From Pseudodesulfovibrio sp. zrk46 (lineage in GTDB: Bacteria > Desulfobacterota > Desulfovibrionia > Desulfovibrionales > Desulfovibrionaceae), in assembly GCF_012516435.1 (NCBI RefSeq), contig NZ_CP051216.1, forward strand, positions 2,913,669-2,977,668: a stretch of 64,000 bases of DNA, read 5' to 3'. The notes under the pieces were generated by a model. That model saw only the letters and a program-made list of their open reading frames with translations. It made no database searches and was not told where the DNA came from. The position numbers and the translations under genes were made by a program. This document shows, in pieces, positions 29,087-39,368 of this stretch. Every line of letters begins with the position of its first letter. The first letter of the stretch is position 1.

Positions 29087-30073
29087 ATGGAATACAAAGA
29101 CTACTACAAACTGCTCGGTGTATCGCGCTCCGCTTCTAAAGACGAGATTGCCAAGGCGTTTAAGAAGCTGGCTCGCAAGTACCATCCTGACCTCAATCCT
29201 AACAACAAGGCTGCCGAGGCCAAGTTTAAGGAAATTAACGAGGCATACGAAGTTCTCAAGGACGAGAAGAAGCGTAAGCTCTATGACCAGTTCGGCTCCA
29301 ACTGGGAGCACGGTCAGAATTTCCAGCCCCCGCCAGGCTATGAGCATATGAATTTTGGTGGCGGTGGCGGTTTCCAGCAAGGCGGCTTTTCAGACTTTTT
29401 TGAAACCATCTTCGGCGGCGCAGGTGGCGCGGGATTTCGTGGTGGCTTTCAGCAGGGCGGTTTCGGAGGAGCTGGCGGATTTGGCGGTGCAGGTGGCTAC
29501 CAGCAGCGTCCACGACGCGGTTCCGATTCCGAGGCTACTTATGAGTTGACTCTTGATGAAGCCTTCCGCGGAGGTTCCAAGTCTATCACGTTGCAGGAAC
29601 AGGTTACTGGCCCTGAAGGTATCCCCCGTATGACTACCAAAACTTTGGAGGTTAATGTTCCTCCGGGTATCAAGGATGGTCAGAAGATCAGGCTTGCTGG
29701 TCAGGGAAATCCCGGAATGTCTGGTGGAAGCAAGGGGGATCTCTATCTGAAGATCAGGCTCATGCCGCACCCCATGTTCAAAGTGAACGACACCGATGTT
29801 ATCCTCGACCTCAATCTTGCGCCTTGGGAAGCTGCGCTGGGTACGACCACGCGTATACCCACCCTGGATGGGGCTGTGGAGATGAAGATTCCTCCTGGCA
29901 TTGGTTCAGGTAAAAAGCTGCGCATCAAGGGCAAGGGACTTGGCTCCGGCGCCAAGCGTGGAGATCAGTACGTGCGCATCATGGTCCAGGCTCCCAATCC
30001 TACGACCGACAAGGAACGGGAACTCTGGGAGGAGTTGCAGAGCGTATCCAATTTCAAGCCGAGGGAGTTTTAG
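29087..30073 (+). CDS. cbpA: DnaJ-family co-chaperone CbpA
   Basis: A 328-residue class II Hsp40. The J domain (1-70) carries the HPD motif in KYHPDLN, followed by a Gly/Phe-rich stretch (about 82-145) and two C-terminal substrate-binding domains; the zinc-finger domain of DnaJ is absent. It stimulates the DnaK ATPase. Its partner gene cbpM follows 8 nt later, and clpB completes the operon. Frame and length match CbpA. Confidence 0.93.
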   Translation: MEYKDYYKLLGVSRSASKDEIAKAFKKLARKYHPDLNPNNKAAEAKFKEINEAYEVLKDEKKRKLYDQFGSNWEHGQNFQPPPGYEHMNFGGGGGFQQGGFSDFFETIFGGAGGAGFRGGFQQGGFGGAGGFGGAGGYQQRPRRGSDSEATYELTLDEAFRGGSKSITLQEQVTGPEGIPRMTTKTLEVNVPPGIKDGQKIRLAGQGNPGMSGGSKGDLYLKIRLMPHPMFKVNDTDVILDLNLAPWEAALGTTTRIPTLDGAVEMKIPPGIGSGKKLRIKGKGLGSGAKRGDQYVRIMVQAPNPTTDKERELWEELQSVSNFKPREF

Positions 30074-30081
30074 GGGTAGTT

Positions 30082-30417
30082 ATGACGACCAAGCGACTCA
30101 GAGAAGTGATGATGCAGTTGCCCGGCCTGAATCTGCCGGAGCCCTCGGAATATGTTGCCTGGACGCAACTGGTGGAACTGACCGCTATTCAGCCCGGCGA
30201 AGTGGCAGAGTTGATTGAGCTCGGCTGGATCAGCCCCCAGAAAACCAGCGCTGAGGAGTATCTTTTCCGGTTGCGGGACGTTTACCGCATCCACAAACTC
30301 ATGCGACTGGTCAATGACCTCGACATGTCGTTTAACAGTGGTTCCATTGTGGTGGACCTTCTGGAACGTGTCGAGGAGCTTGAGAAGGAAGTCGAGGAAT
30401 TGAAAAGACTTGTCTAG
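30082..30417 (+). CDS. cbpM: CbpA modulator CbpM (MerR-like)
   Basis: A 111-residue protein with a MerR-like helix-turn-helix region (WTQLVELTAIQPGEVAELIELGWI) and a C-terminal coiled coil (ERVEELEKEVEELKRLV). CbpM binds the J domain of CbpA and restrains it. Position directly after cbpA supports the name. Confidence 0.85.
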   Translation: MTTKRLREVMMQLPGLNLPEPSEYVAWTQLVELTAIQPGEVAELIELGWISPQKTSAEEYLFRLRDVYRIHKLMRLVNDLDMSFNSGSIVVDLLERVEELEKEVEELKRLV

Positions 30418-30570
30418 CCGGTTGTCCGAAAAGGCCCGAATGCCAATGCGTTACGGGAGAACCAATCCTTCGTGTACGGGGTGTGCGCGGCGGGATTGAT
30501 CTTCCCTTGCGCCCGACACTCGAACCTTTTTGACAGCTTCAATATAGAGATTGATTAAGGAGGTTCTAGT

Positions 30571-33168
30571 ATGGATCCGAACAAATTCACCAAGAAAACT
30601 CAGGATGCCGTTTCCGAGGCACAGAATCTTGCCATTCGTAACGGTCATCAGCAGATAGATTGCGAGCACTTGCTTCATGCTCTGGTTATTCAGGAGCAGG
30701 GCCTGGTGCCGCAAATCCTGCGCAAGCTCGGCGTTGCTCCGGACACCTATCTTGGTGCCGTGGATGCTGAAATTGCCAAGCTGCCCAAAGTCTCAGGACC
30801 CGGGGCACGTCCAGATCAAATCCTAGTTACCCAGCGATTGCAGAAAGTGCTGGTCGCCGCAGACGATCATGCAGGACGCATGAAAGACGAATTCGTTTCG
30901 GTAGAGCACGTTTTCCTTGCACTTATGGATGAGTCTTCCAGCACTGGAGTTGGTCGCATCAACAAACAGTTCGGGCTGACCAAAGATAAGGTGCTTGGTG
31001 CTCTCAGCGAAGTGCGTGGCAAGCAGCGCGTGACCTCTGACAACCCGGAAGCGACCTATGATTCTTTGAAGAAATATGGGCGTGATCTGGTAGAAGAAGC
31101 GCGTTCAGGTAAGCTCGATCCGGTTATTGGTCGTGACGCCGAGATTCGCCGTGTGATTCGCATTCTGTCTCGCCGCACCAAAAATAACCCGGTGCTCATC
31201 GGTGAAGCCGGTGTCGGTAAGACCGCTATCGCCGAAGGCTTGGCTCAGCGTATCGTGGCTGAGGATGTCCCCGAAGGCCTCAAGGACAAGACTGTGTTCA
31301 GTCTGGATATGGGGGCTCTGATCGCAGGCGCCAAGTACCGTGGTGAATTCGAGGAGCGTCTCAAGGCCGTCCTGAAAGAAGTGCAAGAGTCTGCTGGCCA
31401 GATCATCATGTTCATCGATGAGCTGCACACTATTGTTGGTGCAGGCAAGACCGACGGCGCCATGGACGCGAGTAATCTGCTCAAGCCCATGTTGGCTCGT
31501 GGTGAGTTGCATTGTATCGGTGCGACCACCACAGACGAGTATCGAAAGTATATCGAGAAGGACCCGGCTTTGGAACGTCGTTTCCAGACTGTGCATGTGG
31601 AAGAGCCTTCTGTCGAGGACACCATTTCCATTTTGCGCGGTTTGCGTGAACGATTCGAAGTGCACCATGGTGTCCGTATATCGGACGGCGCAGTGGTTGA
31701 AGCCGCAGTTCTCTCTCATCGCTATATCACCGACCGCCAGTTGCCGGATAAAGCCATTGATCTCATTGATGAGGCCGCAGCCCTTATTCGCACGGAGATA
31801 GACTCTCAGCCTTATGAGTTGGACAAAGCAAATCGTATGATCATGCAGCTCGAAATCGAGCGCGAGGCTCTTAAGCGTGAAACGGATGATGCATCCAAGG
31901 ATCGTTTGATGAAGTTGGAAAAAGATCTGGTGGACCTCAAGGAAAAGCAGGCGGCCCTCATTGCTCAGTGGGAGAATGAAAAGGGCGGTATCGAGCGACT
32001 TCGTTCTCTTAAGGAAGAGATTGAGACCATTCGTCGGGAAATCGAAGAAGCCAAGCGCGTGCATGATTACAACCGCGCAGCTGAATTGGAATACGGTACC
32101 TTGGCCAACCTCGAGAAGGAACTCAATGAGCGTAATGAAGCTTTAGAGTCCGGCGACACGCCGCGCATGGTCAAGGAAGAGGTCGGTCCGGATGATGTGG
32201 CTCAGGTTATTGCCAAGTGGACTGGTATCCCTGTGTCCAAGTTGTTGGAAGGGGAGCGCGAAAAGCTGCTGAAATTGAACGATATTCTCCACCAGCGAGT
32301 GGTTGGTCAGGACGAAGCTGTCCGGGCCGTTGCTGACGCTGTTCTCCGCGCCCGAGCAGGATTGAAAGATCCGTCGCGACCCATTGGTTCCTTTATTTTC
32401 CTCGGTCCCACCGGTGTCGGTAAAACGGAATTGTGTAAGACCCTTGCTGAAGCATTGTTCGACTCTGAAGATAATATGGTTCGCATCGACATGTCCGAGT
32501 ACATGGAGAAGCACACCGTGGCCCGACTGATTGGAGCGCCTCCGGGCTATGTGGGGTATGACGAGGGCGGTCAACTGACTGAAGCTGTACGACGTAAGCC
32601 ATACTCTGTCGTTCTTTTTGATGAGATAGAGAAAGCGCACCACGACGTGTTCAACGTTTTGTTGCAGATTCTCGATGATGGTCGCCTGACTGATTCCCAT
32701 GGTCGAACCGTTGATTTCAAGAATACCATTGTCATCATGACCTCCAACTTGGGCGCCGAATACATGTTGGACGGCATTAGCGACAGCGGTGAGTTCAAAG
32801 AGGGCGTGGAGGAACAGGTTATGGAGGTCCTTCGCAGGCACTTCCGCCCCGAGTTCCTCAATCGCGTGGACGAGGGTGTCTTGTTTAGACCGCTTCAGGC
32901 CGAACAATTGGTCAAGATTATTGATCTGCTGGTGGCCGGCCTTCGCGAGCGGTTGGCAGATCGCAAGATCGACCTGGTGCTCACCGATGCGGCTAAGGGG
33001 TTCATTGCCGAAGCCGCGTATGACCCCAGTTTCGGAGCGCGACCATTGCACAGGTATCTTCAGGCTCATCTTGAAACGCCGTTGGCCAAGAAGTTAATTG
33101 GAGGCGAGTTGGTTGACGGGGATACTGTCACAGTCGACGAGGATAACGGTGAGTTGACGTTTAAATAA
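30571..33168 (+). CDS. clpB: Disaggregase ClpB (Hsp100)
   Basis: ATP-driven chaperone that pulls apart protein aggregates together with DnaK, Hsp40 and GrpE. The 865-residue protein has the Clp N-domain (1-145), a first AAA+ module with Walker [10 protein letters not shown] and pore loop KYRGEFEER, a coiled-coil middle domain (about 410-520), and a second AAA+ module with GPTGVGKTE and the pore loop [16 protein letters not shown] precedes the ATG. Shared orientation with cbpA-cbpM and the terminator afterwards suggest one heat-shock operon, with a 153-nt gap that might hold an extra promoter. Confidence 0.97.
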   Translation: MDPNKFTKKTQDAVSEAQNLAIRNGHQQIDCEHLLHALVIQEQGLVPQILRKLGVAPDTYLGAVDAEIAKLPKVSGPGARPDQILVTQRLQKVLVAADDHAGRMKDEFVSVEHVFLALMDESSSTGVGRINKQFGLTKDKVLGALSEVRGKQRVTSDNPEATYDSLKKYGRDLVEEARSGKLDPVIGRDAEIRRVIRILSRRTKNNPVLIGEAGVGKTAIAEGLAQRIVAEDVPEGLKDKTVFSLDMGALIAGAKYRGEFEERLKAVLKEVQESAGQIIMFIDELHTIVGAGKTDGAMDASNLLKPMLARGELHCIGATTTDEYRKYIEKDPALERRFQTVHVEEPSVEDTISILRGLRERFEVHHGVRISDGAVVEAAVLSHRYITDRQLPDKAIDLIDEAAALIRTEIDSQPYELDKANRMIMQLEIEREALKRETDDASKDRLMKLEKDLVDLKEKQAALIAQWENEKGGIERLRSLKEEIETIRREIEEAKRVHDYNRAAELEYGTLANLEKELNERNEALESGDTPRMVKEEVGPDDVAQVIAKWTGIPVSKLLEGEREKLLKLNDILHQRVVGQDEAVRAVADAVLRARAGLKDPSRPIGSFIFLGPTGVGKTELCKTLAEALFDSEDNMVRIDMSEYMEKHTVARLIGAPPGYVGYDEGGQLTEAVRRKPYSVVLFDEIEKAHHDVFNVLLQILDDGRLTDSHGRTVDFKNTIVIMTSNLGAEYMLDGISDSGEFKEGVEEQVMEVLRRHFRPEFLNRVDEGVLFRPLQAEQLVKIIDLLVAGLRERLADRKIDLVLTDAAKGFIAEAAYDPSFGARPLHRYLQAHLETPLAKKLIGGELVDGDTVTVDEDNGELTFK

Positions 33169-33185
33169 TAGTTAAATCCTTAAGG

Positions 33186-33219
33186 ACGGGGTATCGATTA
33201 GAATCGGTACCCCCGTTTT
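33186..33219 (+). terminator. Terminator after clpB
   Basis: ACGGGGTATCGATT (33186-33199) pairs with AATCGGTACCCCCGT (33202-33215) with one bulged C, then TTTTA. Good rho-independent terminator. Confidence 0.85.
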
Positions 33220-33274
33220 ATTTTTGGCTGTCTGTGATTTGGGGATTGAGGCATTGACGAATGAGGACATCGTT

Positions 33275-34138
33275 ATGAAGCAAGTATCGCTGTTGCTATG
33301 GGTGATAATATGGTGTGTGGCCATGCCCTTTGTCAGTGAAGCTTCCGACTTGTCTGAAAGCTTCCGCGAAGGAGTGATCGTTGTTCACTCGAAGACCATG
33401 GCCCCGCTCAGTTCTATTGGATATAATGGAGAGCCCAAAGGCATTGTTATCGACGTTTGGCGTAAATGGTCAGAGAAGACAGGTGTGCCTGTAGAGTTTC
33501 AACTCGTACAATGGGATGAGACGCTTAAAAGAGTTCGAGCTGGTGGGAACGTCATTCATGGTGGGTTGTTCAAGACTCCATTGCGTAATGAATTCCTGAA
33601 TTACTCTGTAGGGTATCTTGCAATGAAGACGAGTCTGGTGGTTTTGAAGGATTCGCCTATAAAAAACATGGATGAAATCGCGGGAAGATCGATAGGCGTT
33701 TTGAAAGGTGGGGCTTCGGAAGAATATATTCATACTCATCACCCTCAGGCGAAGATCGTCCCATTCAACACTGTACTTGATTCTGCCCGAGCCTTGGCTG
33801 ACAGGAAGGTTGAGGCCGTTTTTATGGATTACCCCACAATCATGTATATGGGCGGATCACTTGGGGCTGTTGGCGATTTTGTTCCACTGGAATTCGTCGA
33901 CCCAAGGCTGCTGCATGCTGCGGTGGCTAAAGGGAATGACAAGTTGTTAGAGCTTGTTAATGAAGGGTTTGGGGCGATAACAAAATCTGAACTCCAGTAC
34001 ATATACGATCACTGGTTCGTGCCTCCAGCAGAAGATGAAAGTAATTGGGTACTCATTTTTGTTTTGGTATGTGCGGGATTTCTTATCGGTCTGGTTATTC
34101 TATATTTTGGTCTCCCGTTGCCTCAGAAATGGCGCTAG
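33275..34138 (+). CDS. Membrane-anchored family 3 solute-binding protein
   Basis: A 287-residue protein with a signal peptide (about 1-22), a periplasmic SBP_bac_3 domain (about 35-255; for example MDEIAGRSIGVLKGGASEEY) and a C-terminal membrane helix (about 262-284) ending in a short basic tail. In sensor kinases and diguanylate cyclases the same layout is followed by a signalling domain; here it stops. The longer open frame begins at 33224, but the ATG at 33275 begins the signal peptide and has GAGGA upstream. No permease genes are nearby, so it may be a sensor remnant or a partner of another membrane protein. Confidence 0.8.
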   Translation: MKQVSLLLWVIIWCVAMPFVSEASDLSESFREGVIVVHSKTMAPLSSIGYNGEPKGIVIDVWRKWSEKTGVPVEFQLVQWDETLKRVRAGGNVIHGGLFKTPLRNEFLNYSVGYLAMKTSLVVLKDSPIKNMDEIAGRSIGVLKGGASEEYIHTHHPQAKIVPFNTVLDSARALADRKVEAVFMDYPTIMYMGGSLGAVGDFVPLEFVDPRLLHAAVAKGNDKLLELVNEGFGAITKSELQYIYDHWFVPPAEDESNWVLIFVLVCAGFLIGLVILYFGLPLPQKWR

Positions 34139-34254
34139 CCTTTCGTTTTCACTCTCCTTGAATTAATATTCTTTATGTTGATTTTCAGCCTCTACTGGGC
34201 AACTGTTGCGCTCTCAATATGTTTTCGAGCCCATATTTTTGAACCGGACCAGAT

Positions 34255-35412
34255 ATGCCTAACCTGATTTTGCTTTCCTTGCTGGCAGCTTTTCCGCCGC
34301 TGTCCACCGACATGTATTTGCCCGCCATTCCAACGCTTCAAAACGAGTGGGGCGTTCCTTTGGCTGAGATCAACCTCTCGTTGGTAGTCTTTTTCATCGC
34401 CTTTAGTGCATGCCTTCTCATTCATGGGCCTTTGTCCGACAGAATAGGGCGCCGTCCGGTACTGATTGGCGGAATCCTGTTGTTTATCGCCGGTTGTGCG
34501 ATGTGTGCAGTATCTACATCCATTTGGATTTTAGTGGCCGCTCGTGTTGTCCAGGCGGCAGGCGCTGCATCGGCCTCGGCTTTGGCTTTGGCTCTTTCCA
34601 AGGATCTGTATGAAGGCACCGAACGCCAGAAGATTCTCGCATATATTGGAGTGATCATGGCTTTTTGTCCCATGATAGCTCCCTCCGTCGGCGGATTGCT
34701 GTTGGAGTTCGGTTCCTGGCGTTGGATATTTGTGAGTCAGGGGGCAATGGCGTTAGTGGCGCTTTATGGAACGCTTCGTTTGAAGGAACCTCTGACTGAG
34801 TTCACCAAAGGCGGAGCATTGGCTGTGGCAGGGCGTTATGTCGCAGTACTGAAAAACGGTCGATTTGCAGCCATGGCCCTTGCTTTTGCCATGATGGGTT
34901 TGCCTCATTTTGGTTTTATCGGAGGATCTCCAGCGATCTATATCACTGGTTTTGGGCTGTCTGAGCAGGTCTTCGGATTATATTTCGCCCTGAATGCCTT
35001 TGGTCTCATGCTCGGTTCCTTTGCATGTACACGGTTGGCCGGTTCGATCAGTCCAATGCGAATACTTGTCGGGTCGCTGATGTTGATGCTTATAGCAGGG
35101 GGGCTTCTGTTGCTACTTGGTGGCACCTCCCCCATGACCGTGGCTTTGCCCATGTGCTGTGTGACCTTTGCCGTTGGCTTTTCCAGGCCCATCAGCAATA
35201 GTATGGTGCTGGATCAAGTGGATAGCGACGTGGGTGCGGCCTCGTCTGTCATGACTTTTGAGATATTCCTGGTTGGCGGAATTGCCATGGAACTCATTTC
35301 TTTGGAGTGGCCTTCGAAGGTTGCGGCGCTGGGGCAGTTTGCCTTGATAGGCGCTGCTGTGCCTTTGGTGGCATTGGCTATTATGCGTCAGGCCGGAAAG
35401 CGACTAGCCTAG
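34255..35412 (+). CDS. Bcr/CflA-family drug/solute exporter (MFS)
   Basis: A 385-residue major facilitator with 12 hydrophobic helices. The start PPLSTDMYLPAIPTL and the motif GPLSDRIGRRPVLIGG are hallmarks of the Bcr/CflA group that exports drugs, sulfonamides or cysteine and peptides. Its stop codon overlaps the stop of the convergent hydrolase in CTAG. The real substrate is not known. Confidence 0.9.
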   Translation: MPNLILLSLLAAFPPLSTDMYLPAIPTLQNEWGVPLAEINLSLVVFFIAFSACLLIHGPLSDRIGRRPVLIGGILLFIAGCAMCAVSTSIWILVAARVVQAAGAASASALALALSKDLYEGTERQKILAYIGVIMAFCPMIAPSVGGLLLEFGSWRWIFVSQGAMALVALYGTLRLKEPLTEFTKGGALAVAGRYVAVLKNGRFAAMALAFAMMGLPHFGFIGGSPAIYITGFGLSEQVFGLYFALNAFGLMLGSFACTRLAGSISPMRILVGSLMLMLIAGGLLLLLGGTSPMTVALPMCCVTFAVGFSRPISNSMVLDQVDSDVGAASSVMTFEIFLVGGIAMELISLEWPSKVAALGQFALIGAAVPLVALAIMRQAGKRLA

Positions 35413-36425
35413 AGGTTTCCCAGAAACGCTTGGGCACGTGATTCAGACCAGTAGACGTTGTTTTCGTCATTGCTCACGAAGCCAACATGACCACCATACT
35501 TGGGCATTTCAAAAAACAGATTTGAGTTCGTTTGTGCCTCGTGTTCCGGGAAACATTCTGGGGCGAGAAATGGATCGTCCTGTGCGTTGACCAGAAGCGT
35601 GGGAATACGGATGAACGGAAGGAACTGGCGACTGCTGGATTTCTTGTAATAATCTGTACCGTCACGGAAACCATTGACTGGGGCCGTGTAGCGATCGTCG
35701 AAATCCAATAAAGAGTGAATGCCGTTTAATTGGGTAGCGTCTACCTCATTGGGGAAGAGCTTCGCTTTGATGCGGATCTTTTCCCTGAGTCCTCTCATGA
35801 AATACTCGAAATATATGCGACGGGATGGGCGAGCTATGACACGCTCTGTTGCCGCGAGATCGCATGGTACTGAAAAGGTGACGGCGGCTGCGACCTGTTG
35901 AGGCACTCGGTCAGGGGCTTCTCCGAGGTATTTCAGTATCTGGTTGCCTCCCATGGAGAAGCCGATGAGAACGACTTCGTCGTATCGGTCGCTGGAAAGG
36001 CAGTGGGAGATTACCGTGTGTAGATCGTTGGTTTCTCCCGAATGATAGGAGCGGACAAGCCGATTGACCTCACCACCACAGCTACGCTGACACCAGCATG
36101 CTGCATCGTAGCCTAGCCCTGTTGCCATGCGAGCCATCCCCAAGACATATTTTTTACGGGAATGCCCCTCAAGGCCATGGCTGATTACTGCCAGTTTGCG
36201 GGAAATACCTGTGCGAGAACGATGGCGATCTATTAGTAGAAAGTCATTGTCCGGAGTCTCGATCCTCTCTCTTCCGGGGATGGGGAGGGAGGGGGAGGTG
36301 CGGAACAACGGCGGGTAGAGCGTGGCTAGATCGGCATTGCGAAAGGGCAGGGGCGGCAAATAGTCGGGAGTAGGAAGTACGGGCATGGAAAAGGTGTACG
36401 ACTGAGTTTCCGGGAAGTAAAGCAT
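35409..36425 (-). CDS. YheT-family alpha/beta hydrolase
   Basis: A 338-residue esterase-like enzyme of the YheT/COG0429 family. The nucleophile elbow is GFSMGGN, with Asp in NAQDDPFLAPE and His in YGGHVGF, giving a full catalytic triad. Family-typical HGLEGHSRKKY forms the oxyanion region. The ATG at 36425 is close to AAAAGGA; an in-frame ATG at 36386 is an alternative. Substrate unknown. Confidence 0.85.
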   Translation of the reverse strand: MLYFPETQSYTFSMPVLPTPDYLPPLPFRNADLATLYPPLFRTSPSLPIPGRERIETPDNDFLLIDRHRSRTGISRKLAVISHGLEGHSRKKYVLGMARMATGLGYDAACWCQRSCGGEVNRLVRSYHSGETNDLHTVISHCLSSDRYDEVVLIGFSMGGNQILKYLGEAPDRVPQQVAAAVTFSVPCDLAATERVIARPSRRIYFEYFMRGLREKIRIKAKLFPNEVDATQLNGIHSLLDFDDRYTAPVNGFRDGTDYYKKSSSRQFLPFIRIPTLLVNAQDDPFLAPECFPEHEAQTNSNLFFEMPKYGGHVGFVSNDENNVYWSESRAQAFLGNL

Positions 36426-36512
36426 TCCTTTTCAGGTGAAATCCTTGGCTTATGTTTGGCAAGGGCATATACTGGTATGACGCTCTGATCTGCTGGGCGT
36501 AAAGGAGACATT

Positions 36513-37718
36513 GTGCCGTTGTTTGATCGTGTGGATATAGAGAATTACGCAGAAGTGCTTTTCTGGGCTTTGAATGAGTCTCGTCAGGAGCCGCTTAAAA
36601 ATCGTGATGTGGTGCTCATTCGCTACGACATCCCGGGATTGGCTTTAGCAGAAGCTGTGTATACTCGGCTTATGGACGCACATCTTATGCCTGTGCCTAT
36701 AGCCATGCCCACACCGTATATGGAGATGGAGCGCTATCTGAATTCAAGCTACGGCCAGCTTCTTTTTCAACCGCCTGGACAGGCGGAGATGTATTCTCAG
36801 GCGGCAGGTGTGATCACAATCCTTGCACCTGAGGATTTGACTCACCTGCAGACGGTCGACCCGCGCACCATTGCCGAGGCCCGCAAGGCAGACGGAGTCA
36901 ATCGTAGCATTCTCGAGCGTCGCAAAAACACGCGGGCCCTTGGATGGACCACATGCGTATATCCCACAAAGGCACTGGCCGAAGCTTCCGGTATGAGTTT
37001 GGAAGATTATGCCTATGCCCTACAACGCGCCTGCTGGCTGAATATGCCTGATCCTCTCAAGGAGTGGAAACGTATTCAGCGTGAAGTTGGTGATATCTGC
37101 AATTGGCTTGATGCAATGGATATCAAAAGTCTTCGTGTGGAATCAGAGGACGTGAATCTGAAAGTGCCCATTGGCGATAACCGTCGTTTTGTGGGTGTCT
37201 CTGGTGCCAACATCCCTGGGTATGAAATATATTTTGCCCCAGATGCCCGTGGAGTGGAGGGAACTTATTACGCGGATCAGGCCTCCTTGCGATACGGTCA
37301 TCTGGTTATAGGGGCATCCATTGACTTTTCCGACGGTATAGCGGCCCGAGTGGAAGCTGAACGTGGACAGGTGTTTCTGCAGAATCAGCTTTATTCCGAT
37401 TCCGGTGCACGACGAGTTGGGGAATTTTCTCTTACAGATAAGCGCTTTTCTCGCGTGGACCAATTTATGGCTCATACGTTGCTGGATGAAAATTACGGTG
37501 GCGCAAACGGTAACTGTCATCTTGCACTTGGTGGTTCAGTGCTGGAAAGTTTTACCGGTCCGGTAGAAATGCTGACCGCGGAACTTGCTTATGAACTCGG
37601 TTTCAACTCCTCTGAAATGCATTGGGATCTCGTCAATACACAGCCTAAGCGGGTTACGGCAATGCTCGCTGAGGGTCGTCCACGTCTTATCTACGAGAAC
37701 GGAACGTTCAAAATATAA
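36513..37718 (+). CDS. M29-family aminopeptidase
   Basis: A 401-residue metallo-aminopeptidase of family M29 (AmpS/aminopeptidase T). Likely metal ligands are visible in PDARGVEGTYY, GARRVGEFSL, NGNCHLALG and EMHWDLV. These enzymes remove N-terminal residues from peptides in the cytoplasm using cobalt, zinc or magnesium. GTG is the start, preceded by AAAGGAGA. Confidence 0.88.
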   Translation: MPLFDRVDIENYAEVLFWALNESRQEPLKNRDVVLIRYDIPGLALAEAVYTRLMDAHLMPVPIAMPTPYMEMERYLNSSYGQLLFQPPGQAEMYSQAAGVITILAPEDLTHLQTVDPRTIAEARKADGVNRSILERRKNTRALGWTTCVYPTKALAEASGMSLEDYAYALQRACWLNMPDPLKEWKRIQREVGDICNWLDAMDIKSLRVESEDVNLKVPIGDNRRFVGVSGANIPGYEIYFAPDARGVEGTYYADQASLRYGHLVIGASIDFSDGIAARVEAERGQVFLQNQLYSDSGARRVGEFSLTDKRFSRVDQFMAHTLLDENYGGANGNCHLALGGSVLESFTGPVEMLTAELAYELGFNSSEMHWDLVNTQPKRVTAMLAEGRPRLIYENGTFKI

Positions 37719-37877
37719 TCCCGCCAGATCAATCTCTTTGGTACTATTTCCCCAAATGGGGAGTTCTTTGAAACACACTTGTTGTGGTTCTGTTGTGGCG
37801 TTGATTATTGAATGAGGTCCGTACTTAACTACGTATTGTGGAATAATAGTCAGGCGTGAGTTCAAAAGAGGTAGACG

Positions 37878-39368
37878 ATGGTCAAGCGACAAAGGACCCG
37901 TAATAGTAAGAGCCTCTATGTTATTAAGAGTTGCCAGACAGAGTTGAAGGATCTCGAGGCCAAGAAAAAGTCCGAGACCAAGAGCCTCTATGTGGTGCGA
38001 ACCGATGACGAGGTCACGCATAAATATGGTGATGTTGTCTATGATTTCGTGGATCAGCCCGGTGTATTCATCCTGATAACACGTGATAAAAATTTCTATC
38101 AGACATTCAAAAATGCCATTGTGCACGACCTTAGGATAGAGTCTGAGTATGTTCAGGTGGTTTCAAGCCTAACTCGCGCTTCGGAGTTGGTTCAGTATTT
38201 TCATGATAAAAAAGTCACCCCTTGCATTTTCATGGAGCATTCGATTGATGGAGAGCTAACACTCTCTTACCTTCGTTTCATTCGTGCATCTTTCAAAAAT
38301 ATCAAGCTCGCTGTTTTGTCTCGAGAGCTTAGTCGCGATCGTCTTTTTCAATTTTTTGAAGATGGAGCTGACTCTTTCCTGAAAAAGCCCTCCAGCGTTA
38401 ACGCGATTATCACCAAGATTGCCTTCATGCTTAAGCCGCAGCGAGAGGCTGATGCTCTTGTTGAAGAGGGGCGTGAGCATATACGTAGAAATCGGTTTGA
38501 AGAAGCGCTTGCTGTTTCCGAGAAGGTACTATCTAGATGGCCCAAAAATGCCGCAGCAATGGTTGTGTACGGTGATGCGAAGAAGGGGCTCGCAAAGCGT
38601 CAGGAAGCTCTGCACGCATATGAAAAGGCCGAGAGAAACTCGAAGAATTTTCTTGAACCTCTCCAGCGCATTGTCATGATGCATGCTGAAGATGATAATA
38701 AGCCTGAAGCACTCAAATATCTCACCAAACTTGATCGTCTTTCTCCTCTTAATTGCAATCGTAAAATCAAGATTGCTGAGTTGTATTTTGATCAGGGCGA
38801 TTCGCTGACCGCTGAGAAGTATTTTGACAATGCTATTTCTTCTGCCAAGCAGGAAGCTCTTGCAGTTGTAGGAGAAATGTCAATCGACATTGCTGAGATG
38901 GCTGCCAAGCATGACCCCAAGATGGCCGCAAAATATTATCGGCAATCTTTGGATTTCATCAAAAGTTCCAAGAGTGGGTTGGCAATGACCATCTATAATC
39001 GTCTTGGTATTTCTTTGAGAAAGCAGGGGTTATGGAAAGAAGCGATCGAGGCTTATGCCGAGGCGGCACGGCATTCCCCCAAGGACGAAAATATTCAATA
39101 CAATATGGCGCTGGCCTATGCGGAAGGCGAGCATTTCAAAGATAGTGCGCAGCGGTTGCTGACAGCTCTGTCGATTAATCCTGAGATATATAAAGGAAGA
39201 GCTGCCATGGCCCTTCGCATGGGGGAAATATTCGTTAAGGGAGATAAAAAGAAGGAAGCCCTGCGTTGTCTGGCCCATTGTCGTTCTTTGGACCCGAATT
39301 ACCCAGGATGTAGTGAATTGTTGAGACAGGCTGGATACGATGGAAACACAGAAAACATATCAGCGTGA
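37878..39368 (+). CDS. Degenerate receiver plus TPR protein
   Basis: A 496-residue cytoplasmic protein. Residues 1-45 hold two copies of a K-S-L-Y-V repeat (KSLYVIK at 11, KSLYVVR at 35). About 60-175 is a response-regulator-like receiver: the usual phospho-acceptor Asp is replaced by Glu120 (CIFMEHSIDGE), while Asp70 and the Lys-Pro of FLKKP remain. From about 185 to the end run about eight TPR repeats (for example NRLGISLRKQGLWKEAIEAYAEAA). It probably acts as a phosphorylation-independent scaffold. The next gene overlaps it by 29 nt. The receiver call rests on pattern only. Confidence 0.78.
   Translation: MVKRQRTRNSKSLYVIKSCQTELKDLEAKKKSETKSLYVVRTDDEVTHKYGDVVYDFVDQPGVFILITRDKNFYQTFKNAIVHDLRIESEYVQVVSSLTRASELVQYFHDKKVTPCIFMEHSIDGELTLSYLRFIRASFKNIKLAVLSRELSRDRLFQFFEDGADSFLKKPSSVNAIITKIAFMLKPQREADALVEEGREHIRRNRFEEALAVSEKVLSRWPKNAAAMVVYGDAKKGLAKRQEALHAYEKAERNSKNFLEPLQRIVMMHAEDDNKPEALKYLTKLDRLSPLNCNRKIKIAELYFDQGDSLTAEKYFDNAISSAKQEALAVVGEMSIDIAEMAAKHDPKMAAKYYRQSLDFIKSSKSGLAMTIYNRLGISLRKQGLWKEAIEAYAEAARHSPKDENIQYNMALAYAEGEHFKDSAQRLLTALSINPEIYKGRAAMALRMGEIFVKGDKKKEALRCLAHCRSLDPNYPGCSELLRQAGYDGNTENISA

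Noticed and set aside
30521-30570. TTGACA promoter directly before clpB
   Set aside because: A -10 box at normal spacing would fall just upstream of or onto the ribosome site; not workable for clpB.
36426-36512. tRNA or small RNA in short divergent spacers
   Set aside because: No cloverleaf or conserved TTCGAAT-type arm was seen here or in any other spacer of the window.
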